Source: Pseudomonadota bacterium (GTDB lineage: Bacteria > Tectomicrobia > Entotheonellia > Entotheonellales > Entotheonellaceae). From it: 40,021 nucleotides of DNA. The stretch covers positions 1-40,021 of the forward strand of contig SXND01000208.1 of the NCBI GenBank assembly GCA_005777235.1, read 5' to 3'. A program made the translations under genes and the position numbers. Below are positions 1 to 8,773 of this stretch, in pieces (within the stretch, counting starts at the first letter, position 1; each line of letters opens with the position of its first letter). The notes beneath the pieces were generated by a model that saw only the letters and a list, made by a program, of their open reading frames with translations, made no database searches and was not told the DNA's origin.

Positions 1-1591
1 CTCCATCACCTTCCAGAATTATTTCCGGATGTATAGCAAGCTCAGTGGTATGACGGGGACGGCGGATACCGAAGCCGCGGAATTTCACACCATCTATACC
101 CTGGAGGTGATGGTCATTCCTCCGAACCGGGTACTCATCCGTCTGGAGTCCCCGGACGTGGTGTATCGCACGGAGCAAGAAAAGTTTCAGTCTGTGGTCG
201 AGGAAATCAAGGCGCTGCATGAGCAGGGCCGCCCAACGCTGGTCGGGACCATTTCCATTGAAAAATCCGAACTGCTGAGCACGATGCTCCGACGCCAGGG
301 CGTCCCCCACAATGTCCTGAATGCCAAGCAGCATGAACGCGAAGCGGAGATTGTGGCACAGGCAGGCCGCAAAGGGGCCGTCACGATTTCGACCAATATG
401 GCTGGACGTGGCACAGACATTCTCCTCGGCGGCAACCCCGAATTTCTGGCCCGCCAGGCGTGTAAGCTCGGCATGGAGGATCCGGACTACCCGGTGCATC
501 TGGAGCGCGCCCGCGCCCAGTGTGCGGCCGAGCACGAGGAGGTGGTCAGGTGTGGCGGGCTGCATATTGTCGGGACAGAACGTCATGAGGCACGCCGTAT
601 TGACAATCAATTGCGTGGGCGCTCTGGACGGCAGGGCGATCCAGGCTCATCGCGTTTTTATCTCTCGCTAGACGATGATCTCTTACGGATCTTTGGCTCC
701 GAGCGCATCGCCGGCATTATGTCCAAGTTGGGCATGGAAGAAGGCGAACCGATTGAGCATTCCATGATTACCAAGGCCATAGAAAATGCCCAACGCAAAG
801 TGGAGGCTCACAATTTCGAGATTCGCAAACACCTGCTGGAATACGACGATGTGATGAATAAGCAGCGTGAGGTCATCTATAGTCAACGGCGTGAGATGCT
901 GGAAGCCGAGGACATTTATGGACTGATCGACGAGATGCAAGAGGACGTCTTGGAGGGGATTTTTGCGCTGTGTGTGCCGGCGGAGGCATATGTCGATGAT
1001 TGGGATCTCACCGGCTTGTCAGAGGCACTGCTGCATCAGTATGGCGTACAGCTGCCCCTGACGCCCGAGCGTGTGGCGGGGCTGGACCGGGCCGACTTCC
1101 TCAGCCATATCGCGACAGCCCTGAAGGAACACTACACGGCGAAAATGCAGATGCTTGGTGCCGAGCAGAGCCGTGGCCTAGCGCGTTGGATCATGTTGCA
1201 AGTGATTGATAAGCAGTGGAAAGATCATCTCTTAGCGATGGATTATTTGAAGGAAGGCATCGGCCTGCGTGGCTATGGGCAAAAGAATCCGCTGAATGAG
1301 TATAAGCGCGAGGCCTACGAGATGTTTGTTAGTATGACTGAGCGTATCAAGGCTGAATCGCTGTCCTATCTCTTTAAGGTCGAACTGACGAAACCCGAAG
1401 AAGAGATCGTCGTCCGTCCCCAGCCACGCACCCAGTATGTCATGGAACATCGGAGCACACTGGCCGACGCCCAAGATGCCGGGGAACAGACTGCGGTCAA
1501 GACGGTACGTCGTGAAAGCGCGAAAGTGGGGCGCAATGCCTCCTGTCCATGTGGCAGTGGGAAGAAGTACAAGAAGTGTTGTGGTGCGTAA
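1..1591 (+). CDS. secA: SecA preprotein translocase ATPase, C-terminal part
   Basis: This is the motor ATPase that pushes unfolded preproteins through SecYEG at the inner membrane. The 5' end is cut by the window edge; the visible frame opens at base 2 with the SecA stretch FQNYFRMY followed by the MTGTA motif. About 529 residues are present: the end of the preprotein-binding region, the second nucleotide-binding fold ([21 protein letters not shown] and the arginine-finger segment [13 protein letters not shown]), the helical scaffold/wing with WKDHLL, and the C-terminal zinc-binding tail with [13 protein letters not shown], the site that binds SecB and lipids in relatives. It ends 27 bp before a convergent methyltransferase gene. 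Identification is secure; only the N-terminus is missing. Confidence 0.97.
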   Translation, partial: SITFQNYFRMYSKLSGMTGTADTEAAEFHTIYTLEVMVIPPNRVLIRLESPDVVYRTEQEKFQSVVEEIKALHEQGRPTLVGTISIEKSELLSTMLRRQGVPHNVLNAKQHEREAEIVAQAGRKGAVTISTNMAGRGTDILLGGNPEFLARQACKLGMEDPDYPVHLERARAQCAAEHEEVVRCGGLHIVGTERHEARRIDNQLRGRSGRQGDPGSSRFYLSLDDDLLRIFGSERIAGIMSKLGMEEGEPIEHSMITKAIENAQRKVEAHNFEIRKHLLEYDDVMNKQREVIYSQRREMLEAEDIYGLIDEMQEDVLEGIFALCVPAEAYVDDWDLTGLSEALLHQYGVQLPLTPERVAGLDRADFLSHIATALKEHYTAKMQMLGAEQSRGLARWIMLQVIDKQWKDHLLAMDYLKEGIGLRGYGQKNPLNEYKREAYEMFVSMTERIKAESLSYLFKVELTKPEEEIVVRPQPRTQYVMEHRSTLADAQDAGEQTAVKTVRRESAKVGRNASCPCGSGKKYKKCCGA

Positions 1592-1602
1592 GAGAGAAAG
1601 GG

Positions 1603-1618
1603 GGAGGGACACCCCTCC
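1603..1618. terminator. GC hairpin between convergent secA and methyltransferase genes
   Basis: A perfect 6-bp stem, GGAGGG pairing with CCCTCC around an ACAC loop, fills the 27-bp gap between the secA stop and the opposing gene's stop. It could act as a bidirectional terminator, but neither side has a clear T-tract, so this is a structural guess only. Confidence 0.35.
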
Positions 1619-2236
1619 TCACTTGTTATTCGTCGCGTAGATCACTTTCCACAAATCGACCTTATTCAGGGAGTATTTGCGGTCAATGTGGAGATCGCCA
1701 TGTTGGACGAGATATTCCAGGGCCAGATCAGAGCGCCAACCAATTTTCGCGCATAACGGCGACACCCACTTCTCCAATTGCGCCATCAGACGATTCTGGC
1801 TCTGAAAATGGTTAATGATGACAATTTGTCCTTCTGGTTTGCTGACACGTTTAATTTCTGCCAGCACCTGGATAGGATCAGGCACGACGCTAATCACAAA
1901 CGCGACGATCACGATGTCAAACGTACTGTCTGGAAACGCCAGATGTGAGGCGTCCATTTCGAGCAACGTGACATGCTCCAGGCGCTTTTGCTGCACTTTT
2001 TTGTGCGCCTCCCTGAGCATCTTGCTCGACAAGTCGACGCCAAGCACTTGGGCATGACGCGGATACAACGGTAACGAGAAACCAGTGCCCACCCCGACAT
2101 CAAGAATACGCTGGCCTGGATAGATTTTCAGGGACTGGATCGCATGTTGCTGCCGGGGGAAGAACCACCGCTTAAAAATGAAATCGTAGATCCGCGAATA
2201 CGTCGCGTAGATCCTTTTGATCTCCGTTTCCTCCAT
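1619..2236 (-). CDS. SAM-dependent methyltransferase, PmtA-like (phospholipid N-methyltransferase family)
   Basis: A class I SAM methyltransferase of 205 residues. Motif I is ILDVGVGTG at residues 44-52, followed by the acidic end of strand beta2 in VLGVDLSSKML, and a later FVISVVPDP segment followed by NHF. This arrangement resembles the Rhodobacter-type PmtA phosphatidylethanolamine N-methyltransferase more than ubiquinone methyltransferase UbiE, so methylation of PE toward phosphatidylcholine is the favoured role; a related small-lipid or quinone substrate is possible. The frame is open 50 codons further upstream, but the ATG at 2236 is chosen because it is preceded by an AGGAG sequence and begins the conserved N-terminal helix. 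It stands alone, convergent with secA and separated by about 0.5 kb from the lysine-synthesis genes upstream. Confidence 0.75.
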   Translation of the reverse strand: MEETEIKRIYATYSRIYDFIFKRWFFPRQQHAIQSLKIYPGQRILDVGVGTGFSLPLYPRHAQVLGVDLSSKMLREAHKKVQQKRLEHVTLLEMDASHLAFPDSTFDIVIVAFVISVVPDPIQVLAEIKRVSKPEGQIVIINHFQSQNRLMAQLEKWVSPLCAKIGWRSDLALEYLVQHGDLHIDRKYSLNKVDLWKVIYATNNK

Positions 2237-2731
2237 GGTCACGTGGCTCCTCTCGCTATAGCGTGCTCGATACTTCATGTCTACAATCCATCTTGAGAGT
2301 CCGTCGCGGGCGCAGGCCCTCTTCAGGGAAGTCTGTGTGCCCATGGCGTGTGCCATGCCTGCGCGACGTGCGCTGCACGCGGGCACCCATCCATGGAATC
2401 AGGTTTGCTACTAGAGGGTCGAGATAGTGACCGGATCGACTGCCCGCCCTGGCGATGTGCCTCGGGTGCTGCAGAGGGGGCACGATCTTCTCGTAATGAT
2501 TGGCCGTACACTGATGCGCATCTTGCGAGAGGCCGACAAGCAATCCACAACACCAATCGCCGTCAACTGCGGCCTGACGATTGCCGTATACCGCCGTAGT
2601 CCTTGATGATGTCGCGAATCGTCACCGTCCTTATGCTGTGTGTGTCCGTGTCTCGCCGGAGTGTGTGGGACAACCCCTTTTCGTTGCTGGCGCAACCTCT
2701 CTGCGCCATGGTCACGCGCCATCTTCCCCAT
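2237..2731. other. Gene-poor interval upstream of the methyltransferase
   Basis: No gene is convincing in these 495 bases. The only reading frame with gene-like codons is on the plus strand at 2427-2606 (GTG start, 59 codons, product containing PRVLQRGHDLLVMIG). It lacks a clear ribosome binding site and matches no family I know, so it may be the tail of a lost gene. The interval also holds the presumed promoter and leader of the methyltransferase (near 2237-2300) and the hairpin downstream of dapB at 2688-2708. No tRNA-like fold was found by eye. Confidence 0.4.
2688..2708 (-). terminator. Hairpin just downstream of dapB
   Basis: GGCGCA (2689-2694) pairs with TGCGCC (2702-2707), with one extra T-A pair at the base and a 7-nt loop, starting 23 nt past the dapB stop on the minus strand. 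No run of T follows, so it may only stabilise the 3' end or mark a factor-dependent stop. Confidence 0.3.
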
Positions 2732-3541
2732 TTACGCTGACGCGTGGCGCAAGAGATCTTCCATGTCATAGAGACCGCACGGTTGCTGCAGAACCCATTG
2801 CGCGGCTCGTAAGGCCCCACTGGCGAACGTATCGCGGCTTTGCGACCGATGGATCAATTCAAGGCGTTCGCCGGGACCACCGAACAACACGGTATGTTCC
2901 CCGACAATCTCTCCCGCACGAATCACCTGAATCCCGATTTCGGCGTCCGAACGCTGACCAATAAGACCCTGGCGGCCATAGACGGCGACCTCTTCCATGG
3001 CATGCCCCTGTGCTTCCGCCACAATCGCCGCCATCCGGAGAGCCGTACCGCTGGGGGCATCCACCTTGGTGCGGTGATGGGCTTCCAGAATCTCCACGTC
3101 ATAGCGCGGTCCCAACGCCGTGACGAGTTGCCGTAACACGTGAAACATCACGTTGACCCCAACACTCATGTTGGGGGCCATAAAGCACGGCATGTGTTGG
3201 CTCAGATTCCGGATGTCCTCCTGTTGAGCGGCAGAGAAACCCGTCGTGCCAATGACGATGGCTTTCTGGCATGCTGCGGCGAGACGCACATAGGCCAGCG
3301 CCGCCTCAGCGACAGAAAAATCAATGAGCACATCCGCCTGTGCCAGTGCCGCCGCACAATCCTGCGTCACGAGCACGCCGAGAGACCCAATACCCGCCAC
3401 CTCACCGGCATCGCGTCCTAACGCTGGCTGGGCGGCGTGTGTGATCGCTCCGACCACTGACAGGGCAGGGTCAGCCTGCGCCAGCGCCAGCACACGACGT
3501 CCCATCCTCCCCGTCGCTCCTGTCACCACCACCCGTATCAC
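2732..3541 (-). CDS. dapB: 4-hydroxy-tetrahydrodipicolinate reductase
   Basis: DapB reduces the cyclic dipicolinate intermediate with NAD(P)H in the cytoplasm, on the path to diaminopimelate (for peptidoglycan) and lysine. The 269-residue product starts with the Rossmann segment VTGATGRMGR, carries the IGTTGFS turn, and has the signature EAHHRTKVDAPSGTA containing the catalytic His and Lys. Length matches the family. The start is a GTG at 3541 preceded by GGAGG. It lies 21 bp downstream of an LptM-like lipoprotein gene, itself behind ftsK. Pairing of dap/lys genes with an LptM-type lipoprotein is a recurring bacterial arrangement. Identification is secure. Confidence 0.96.
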   Translation of the reverse strand: MIRVVVTGATGRMGRRVLALAQADPALSVVGAITHAAQPALGRDAGEVAGIGSLGVLVTQDCAAALAQADVLIDFSVAEAALAYVRLAAACQKAIVIGTTGFSAAQQEDIRNLSQHMPCFMAPNMSVGVNVMFHVLRQLVTALGPRYDVEILEAHHRTKVDAPSGTALRMAAIVAEAQGHAMEEVAVYGRQGLIGQRSDAEIGIQVIRAGEIVGEHTVLFGGPGERLELIHRSQSRDTFASGALRAAQWVLQQPCGLYDMEDLLRHASA

Positions 3542-3562
3542 GTGTCTTGCCTCCTCGCATGC

Positions 3563-3751
3563 TCAGCCTACTGCTGCGACCTCACCATGCGCCAGATGAT
3601 ACGCACTGGGGGCCTGTGGCCAGAAAGGCTGCGGCGCGCCTTTGCGTCCACAGCCGCTCAGACTCCCCTGCAAGGCACACCCCAGCACCAGCCACCAGAG
3701 CCATACCCTCGCCCCCCTCTTCCATGGGATGGTGCTGGGGGGCTGTCTCAC
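3563..3751 (-). CDS. Small LptM/YifL-like lipoprotein
   Basis: A 62-residue frame with a GTG start at 3751 encodes a basic N-region (WKRGARV), a Trp/Leu-rich hydrophobic core and a good lipobox, LSGC. The cleavage-site Cys is followed by GRKGAPQPFWPQ. A mature end of the form CGxKGP plus Pro-rich residues is the hallmark of LptM (formerly YifL), which in E. coli binds and helps mature the LptD/E lipopolysaccharide translocon. The gene is separated by 21 bp from dapB; in many bacteria lptM sits beside lysA/dapF, so the context fits. The frame is open further upstream to 3910, but those codons look non-coding. The ribosome site in front of the GTG is weak, so the exact start is uncertain. Confidence 0.6.
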   Translation of the reverse strand: MRQPPSTIPWKRGARVWLWWLVLGCALQGSLSGCGRKGAPQPFWPQAPSAYHLAHGEVAAVG

Positions 3752-3869
3752 CGGCGCAGGACGGCACCTGGCTCCTGACACACCGCCGTCGCGAGGTGTG
3801 CCGGGCTGCCCACCAGACCCGCCGACCGCCGTGTCGGCAGTCCGTCCGCTCAGAGGAGGCAGGCACACC

Positions 3870-6494
3870 TTAGGCCGAGGCATCAGAAGTGTCCCGTAGA
3901 AACACGACACGCGGTTTCATCCCGTCAGCCGGTCCCACCAGGGCGTCTTTTTCCATCATCTCAATCATCCGTGCGGCCCGATTATAGCCTACGCGCAAAC
4001 GACGCTGCAGCATGGAAATAGACGCCTGGCCCGTTTTGGTCACCAGCGCCACCGCTTCATAATACTTGTCGTCGTATTCTTCCTCAACGATACTGGCACG
4101 TTCCTCCGCAGTCGCCAAAAATGTGGCATCATAATCCGGGGGTTGTAACATGCGCCATGCCGCCACGAGTCGCCGCATTTCCGCTTCAGAGACGTAGGCG
4201 CCGTGGAGACGCTGCGGCTTCGAGGTTCCGGGAGCCAGAAAGAGCATGTCGCCGGAGCCTAGGAGGGTTTCTGCCCCATTGGTGTCGAGAATGGTCCGGG
4301 AATCCACTTTGGAGGCCACCTGAAACGACAGGCGTGCCGGGAAATTGGCTTTGATGACACCCGTGAGGACGTCCACCGAGGGACGTTGCGTGGCGACAAT
4401 CAAATGAATCCCCGCCGCACGTGCCATCTGCGCCAAGCGCATCAGCGAGTCCTCGACGTCGCGCGCTGACACCATCATGAGATCGGACAACTCGTCGATA
4501 ATGACCACCAGATAGGGTAATTTCTCCATGTGGGGTTGGGGGCTACTGCCAGCACTGTGCTGCGCGGTCTCAGCGACTCGTTGGTTGTATTGGGCGATAT
4601 TGCGTACGCCCTGGGCAGCTAAAATTTGATACCGCCGTCCCATCTCCGCGACCACACGCCGTAAGACCATAGCGGCTTGCTTGGGCTCCGTGACCACCGG
4701 GACGAGCAAATGCGGGATACCATCATAGACGGAAAATTCGAGCCTTTTGGGGTCGATCATGGTCAGCTTGACATCGGCAGGCGTGGCGCGAAACAACAAG
4801 CTGCAAATCAAGCTGTTGAGACCTACACTTTTTCCAGACCCCGTGGCCCCGGCAATTAAGAGGTGGGGAATCAGTTCGAGATTGGTGAGCACCGGGTGGC
4901 CCAGGGTGTCTTTGCCCAAGGCGACACTCAAGATGGACGCGGTAGCCTGGCAGACGTCGCTTTCCAGGAGGTCGCGCAGGCACACCGTCTCCCGCTGTGC
5001 ATGGGGAATTTCGATGCCTACCGCGGCTTTCCCAGGGATCGGGGCCACGACGCGCACACTGACCGCCTCCATGACGAGGGCTAAATCATCTTGGAGGTTG
5101 AGTATTTTGCTGACTTTGACCCCAGCCGCCGGGGCGAATTCGTACGTCGTGATGACAGGGCCTGGCAGTACCTGCACCACCTCACCCTCGACCCCAAATT
5201 CGCGTAGCTTTTGTGCAAGAAAACGTGCTTGGGCCTCTAATTCCGCCGCACTCTGGGTGCGTTGTGGGGCCTCGGGCCTATCGAGCAGTTCGAGAGATGG
5301 CAGCGTCACGGCCACCGGGGAAGGCCGAGGGCGCAACAGCGGAGGCGGTGCCGTGGCTGCCGGAGGGAGCACCACCGGCGACTCGCCGGGAGGCAGTGCG
5401 ACTGACCGTGGTGGGAGCGACATGGCGGGCTGTAGCACCGGAGGTACGATGGGAGCGGGAGCCGCGGCTGGAGGCGCGGCCTGTACGGGTACCTGTGGGA
5501 TAGCCAGGGTACGCCGCCGTCCCGGCGTGCGTGGTACGCTGCCAGAGGGGCCGAGAAGTCGAGACTGTTGCTGGGCAAGCGGTGTCGTGGGCCTCTCCCG
5601 CACCACTGACACCACTGGCGTGGAGGCCACAGGCGGTACAGGTACTGGCGACACAACTACCTGTACCCGTGGCTGCGGGCCACGTGGTGCCGGTGCTACG
5701 GTGTCCGCCGGTGACACAGGGAGCACGATCTCGGCAAGCGGCACCTCAGGACGTGCCACGTCCACCGACAACACAGCACGGACAACGTCAGCCGGGAGGG
5801 CAAGCGGCGGCACGTCGCTGGCGGTCACCGTATCAGAGGGCGTGGGTATCACACGCATGCGGCGCGGACGGAGGACGCGCCCCTCTGGCTCATGTGGGGC
5901 CATCCCCTCCGTAGTCGTCTCCTGGACCTGTTTTTCCCGTGGCATGCCGCGGCGACCAAGGCGTGTGATACGGTGCCACAGGGCGGCCCACCGTGGATAG
6001 CCTGTCCCCATGGACAACACACCCACGACCACCAAGCTGAGCATCGCATAGGCTCCAGGTCGGCCGAGATAGATGAGAAGACTCTCTGCCAGCCATTGCC
6101 CGCCAACGCCACCGGCTACGGTCGTCGTCCCCCATAAGGGGTCATGTGGGAAGGTAAGATACGCATAGGCACTCCCCACGATAAGACAGCAGACGCCACG
6201 CCAACATACGGTCATCGCCGCCCCCATGCGTCCGAGAAAGAGCCACCACGCACTGAGCACGAGTATGCCGATCAATAATGCGGCCGCACATCCCAGCGTC
6301 TGTAACGTCCAGTCAGCCAGGATAGCCCCCGCGGTACCGCCGTAATTGTGGATTTTAGAAGAAGCATGGCTCACATAAAGATTACCCGCCGGATCATCGA
6401 GATGATAGGAAGCAAGGCTCACCAGCAAAAACAGCATGCCGCATACCACGAGCCAACCTAGAACATGCGACACTTTTCTCAGAAGTATGGACAT
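3870..6494 (-). CDS. ftsK: DNA translocase FtsK
   Basis: FtsK is the septum-located motor that pumps chromosome termini toward dif during division and activates XerCD. The 874-residue product has four to five N-terminal membrane segments (about residues 8-190), a long Pro/Val-rich low-complexity linker (about 230-420), then the alpha/beta motor with Walker A GATGSGKS near residue 549 and Walker B LVVIIDELSDLM near 665. It ends with a winged-helix gamma domain (SISMLQRRLRVGYNRAARMIE) that reads the KOPS polarity signal. The ATG at 6494 is preferred over upstream codons because GGAAGGAG lies just ahead and the first membrane helix begins there. It heads an ftsK-lptM-like-dapB run on the minus strand. 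The linker has strongly skewed codon use, which explains long open frames on its other strand. Confidence 0.95.
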   Translation of the reverse strand: MSILLRKVSHVLGWLVVCGMLFLLVSLASYHLDDPAGNLYVSHASSKIHNYGGTAGAILADWTLQTLGCAAALLIGILVLSAWWLFLGRMGAAMTVCWRGVCCLIVGSAYAYLTFPHDPLWGTTTVAGGVGGQWLAESLLIYLGRPGAYAMLSLVVVGVLSMGTGYPRWAALWHRITRLGRRGMPREKQVQETTTEGMAPHEPEGRVLRPRRMRVIPTPSDTVTASDVPPLALPADVVRAVLSVDVARPEVPLAEIVLPVSPADTVAPAPRGPQPRVQVVVSPVPVPPVASTPVVSVVRERPTTPLAQQQSRLLGPSGSVPRTPGRRRTLAIPQVPVQAAPPAAAPAPIVPPVLQPAMSLPPRSVALPPGESPVVLPPAATAPPPLLRPRPSPVAVTLPSLELLDRPEAPQRTQSAAELEAQARFLAQKLREFGVEGEVVQVLPGPVITTYEFAPAAGVKVSKILNLQDDLALVMEAVSVRVVAPIPGKAAVGIEIPHAQRETVCLRDLLESDVCQATASILSVALGKDTLGHPVLTNLELIPHLLIAGATGSGKSVGLNSLICSLLFRATPADVKLTMIDPKRLEFSVYDGIPHLLVPVVTEPKQAAMVLRRVVAEMGRRYQILAAQGVRNIAQYNQRVAETAQHSAGSSPQPHMEKLPYLVVIIDELSDLMMVSARDVEDSLMRLAQMARAAGIHLIVATQRPSVDVLTGVIKANFPARLSFQVASKVDSRTILDTNGAETLLGSGDMLFLAPGTSKPQRLHGAYVSEAEMRRLVAAWRMLQPPDYDATFLATAEERASIVEEEYDDKYYEAVALVTKTGQASISMLQRRLRVGYNRAARMIEMMEKDALVGPADGMKPRVVFLRDTSDASA

Positions 6495-6677
6495 ACGTCC
6501 TGCTCTCCTTCCCCTCACACCCCTCTGGCGTCTGGCTGAACATAGCACACTCTCGAAGAACGCTACAGTATCTTTTTGACTTGTGCCTCCGTCCAGTGGT
6601 AGCATGTCCATACCGTGTAGCATCACTCCCTGGCCTAGGCGCGCTAGTGTCACGGCAGCGCTCCACCTGCCACCCCA

Positions 6678-7124
6678 TTAGGACGTCGGCTTAAGTGCTT
6701 GCAAGAATGTATGCCAATAGTGCACATGCCCAGTCAGCCTCTGGCGTTTTTCTGGGCTGTCGACCGCAGGTGCGTACGCCTGGCAATGGTCTATGAACGC
6801 TTGGACGACTGGGATGAGCACCGCTTCATCGTCATACATGGCACGGTCGAGTAGTTGCGCATGTTCTTGCATCAAGGTCTGGAACGTCACTGCGGCCGTC
6901 TCAGGGCTAGTGTGGTCGGCCATCGTCAGCGGGTGCAGCGGCAACGTCATTGCCACCTCCACATCCACCAACGGCTGTGAGCGTTGTTCTGCCATAGCAA
7001 TGCACTGTAAACACCAGACGACGAGCGCACAGAGACGATTATGCTCATAAATCTCTACCGAGTCCGTGTACGTGTGTAGGTACCATTGCTGACAATTGCT
7101 ACACCGCGCAAACTGTTTCACCAT
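6678..7124 (-). CDS. Unknown small protein with N-terminal zinc ribbon
   Basis: I do not recognise this 148-residue protein. It opens with CSNC (residues 8-11) and later has CLQC near residues 38-41, so a four-Cys zinc ribbon is likely at the N-terminus. The rest is predicted mostly helical, with an acidic stretch DDEAVL and a C-terminal HYWHTF segment. There is no signal peptide or membrane segment. The ATG at 7124 has a GAGGA ribosome site five bases upstream, which supports a real gene. It is divergent from the fused permease with only 38 bp between the two starts, so the two may share a control region, and it ends 183 bp upstream of the ftsK start. A nucleic-acid or metal-sensing role would be speculation. 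Confidence 0.55.
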   Translation of the reverse strand: MVKQFARCSNCQQWYLHTYTDSVEIYEHNRLCALVVWCLQCIAMAEQRSQPLVDVEVAMTLPLHPLTMADHTSPETAAVTFQTLMQEHAQLLDRAMYDDEAVLIPVVQAFIDHCQAYAPAVDSPEKRQRLTGHVHYWHTFLQALKPTS

Positions 7125-7162
7125 TGTTCCTCTGTGGGGTGGACTCCCCTCGAGCTACACTC

Positions 7163-8773
7163 ATGCTTGTCAGGTTGTTCCGTTATTGGCGCTATACCCT
7201 ACTGAGCTTCGGCGTCTTGGCCGTTACGGTTTTTCTCTTCCCGCACATGATGCCAGGCCATCCTTTGCAATTCTATGAGAGTTGGCCGAGTCATCCACAA
7301 CAGCGGGCGCGTCTCACCAACGACTATGGCTTTGATCGTATGCTCCCCCTGCAAGGGATGCGCTGGATGCAACGCCTGCTGACCGGGCAATGGGGGGCGT
7401 CGCGCTACTCACAGCGTCCGGTCTTTGACGAGTGCTGGCCCGCGCTGCTCCGCACGGGCCTCCTCCTCCTCTGGACCCTGCTCGCCTGTGGCCTAGGCAT
7501 CGGCAGTCTCTGGTGCCTCAGTCGCCTGGCGCCCTGGGTACTGGAGCTGATACCCTATGCGTTCCTGCTCCGTGTGCTGGCCGCGCTGCCAGGTTTTCTG
7601 GCCGCCATTCTCGTGCGTGAGCTGTTGCTCTGGCCTCTAGGCTGGGCGGGTATTCTCAGCCTGCCACTGGTCGGGCCGTCTTATGTCTTACACCCTGCGT
7701 ATATGTTCCTGCCGGCTTCTTTCTGCGCTTTGCTCCCACTCCGTCTGTGGTATGACCTCCCCTGCGCGGCGCCTGACCAGCCCTGGACGGTACGCCAACG
7801 CTGGTATAGGGTGCGCACAGCTTTCCACCCATATCTGAACATGTTCCTGCTGGACGTCACTCTGACGGAATACGTGTGCACATTCCCCGGACTCGGGAGC
7901 CTGGGGATCAAAGCCCTGCAGCAACGTGACCTCCCGCTGGTGCAGGGCTTTATCCTCTGCATGGGGGGGCTCTATGTTGTCTTGCGTGGTCTGTGCGGGG
8001 AGCATCATCCCCCTGCCCTGTCTGTCCACACACCGTCAGCACCCCCTGCCCCGACAGCTGTCTACCGGACCTGCTGGTGCCTGCTACTCCTGGGGCTCCT
8101 CACGCTCTGTTCCCCCTGGTTGTTACGCTATGAGCCTACGGCCATCCATAGCCGCGACCAACATCTCCCTCCAGGGTATCGCTACGTCCTGGGCACAGAT
8201 TTTCTTGGACGTGACGTGCTGAGCCGCACCGTGCAAGGTTTTCGGCATGCCTTGCCGCGTGTACTCGTGTTGGCCGCTATCAGTGGCGGCCTCAGTTGGG
8301 CAGTACTGTGGAGCCTGTCCAGGTCACAGCGCTGGACGAGGCTCCTCTGGGATGGTGGGCGTCTTGTCAGCAACGCTCTGCCTTCGTTCGTCCTAGCCTG
8401 CATGGTTTTCCTACTCTGTGAACAGCAACCATGGGCGCTTGAGATGGCACTCATTCTTGCCTGTCTACCCACGGAAATCGGCAACTTGACGCCTCATGCT
8501 ACATGGCTACAACGTGTGACGCACCTGACCCAGCTCAGCGGATGGCTTTTATTGCTCGACGTTACCTTCGCCTTTGTGCATCTCAGCCCGGACTCTTTCG
8601 CGCCGACATGGGGGAGTGAGTTGCGTCATGGTATGCACTATGGACACATCAATAGCTGGATGCTCCTCGCCCCTACCACGGCCATCGTCTGGAGCCGTTA
8701 TAGCGTCTCTCAACCGCATGACAGCGTCGCATGCGTGCCTTCCTCAGCGCTCTGTGGACACCGTGGTGCGTGA
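7163..8773 (+). CDS. Fused DppB-DppC-like ABC permease, degenerate
   Basis: A single 536-residue frame contains recognisable pieces of both inner-membrane subunits of a dipeptide/oligopeptide/nickel ABC importer. The first half has the DppB start (hydrophobic helix then PGHPL), the DYGFDRMLPLQ and RLLTGQWGAS segments and the late FPGLGSLG with RDLPLVQG. The second half begins near residue 300 with another membrane helix and the DppC hallmark LGTDFLGRDVLSR near residues 343-355, and finishes with the P-x-WG segment and a final helix. The EAA loops that dock the ATPase are not recognisable, and several core helices look shortened. No solute-binding protein or ATPase gene is nearby. It may be a specialised, non-transporting or partner-swapping relative, or a gene in decay with the frame still open. 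The start at 7163 is the first ATG and has a weak ribosome site. Its 3' end overlaps the lgt stop by 30 bp. Confidence 0.6.
   Translation: MLVRLFRYWRYTLLSFGVLAVTVFLFPHMMPGHPLQFYESWPSHPQQRARLTNDYGFDRMLPLQGMRWMQRLLTGQWGASRYSQRPVFDECWPALLRTGLLLLWTLLACGLGIGSLWCLSRLAPWVLELIPYAFLLRVLAALPGFLAAILVRELLLWPLGWAGILSLPLVGPSYVLHPAYMFLPASFCALLPLRLWYDLPCAAPDQPWTVRQRWYRVRTAFHPYLNMFLLDVTLTEYVCTFPGLGSLGIKALQQRDLPLVQGFILCMGGLYVVLRGLCGEHHPPALSVHTPSAPPAPTAVYRTCWCLLLLGLLTLCSPWLLRYEPTAIHSRDQHLPPGYRYVLGTDFLGRDVLSRTVQGFRHALPRVLVLAAISGGLSWAVLWSLSRSQRWTRLLWDGGRLVSNALPSFVLACMVFLLCEQQPWALEMALILACLPTEIGNLTPHATWLQRVTHLTQLSGWLLLLDVTFAFVHLSPDSFAPTWGSELRHGMHYGHINSWMLLAPTTAIVWSRYSVSQPHDSVACVPSSALCGHRGA

Noticed and set aside
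4747..6000. Long open frame (over 400 codons) on the plus strand inside ftsK
   Set aside because: It is antisense to the Pro/Val-rich ftsK linker; the product is Gly/Thr/Arg low-complexity sequence produced by skewed codons, with no family features.
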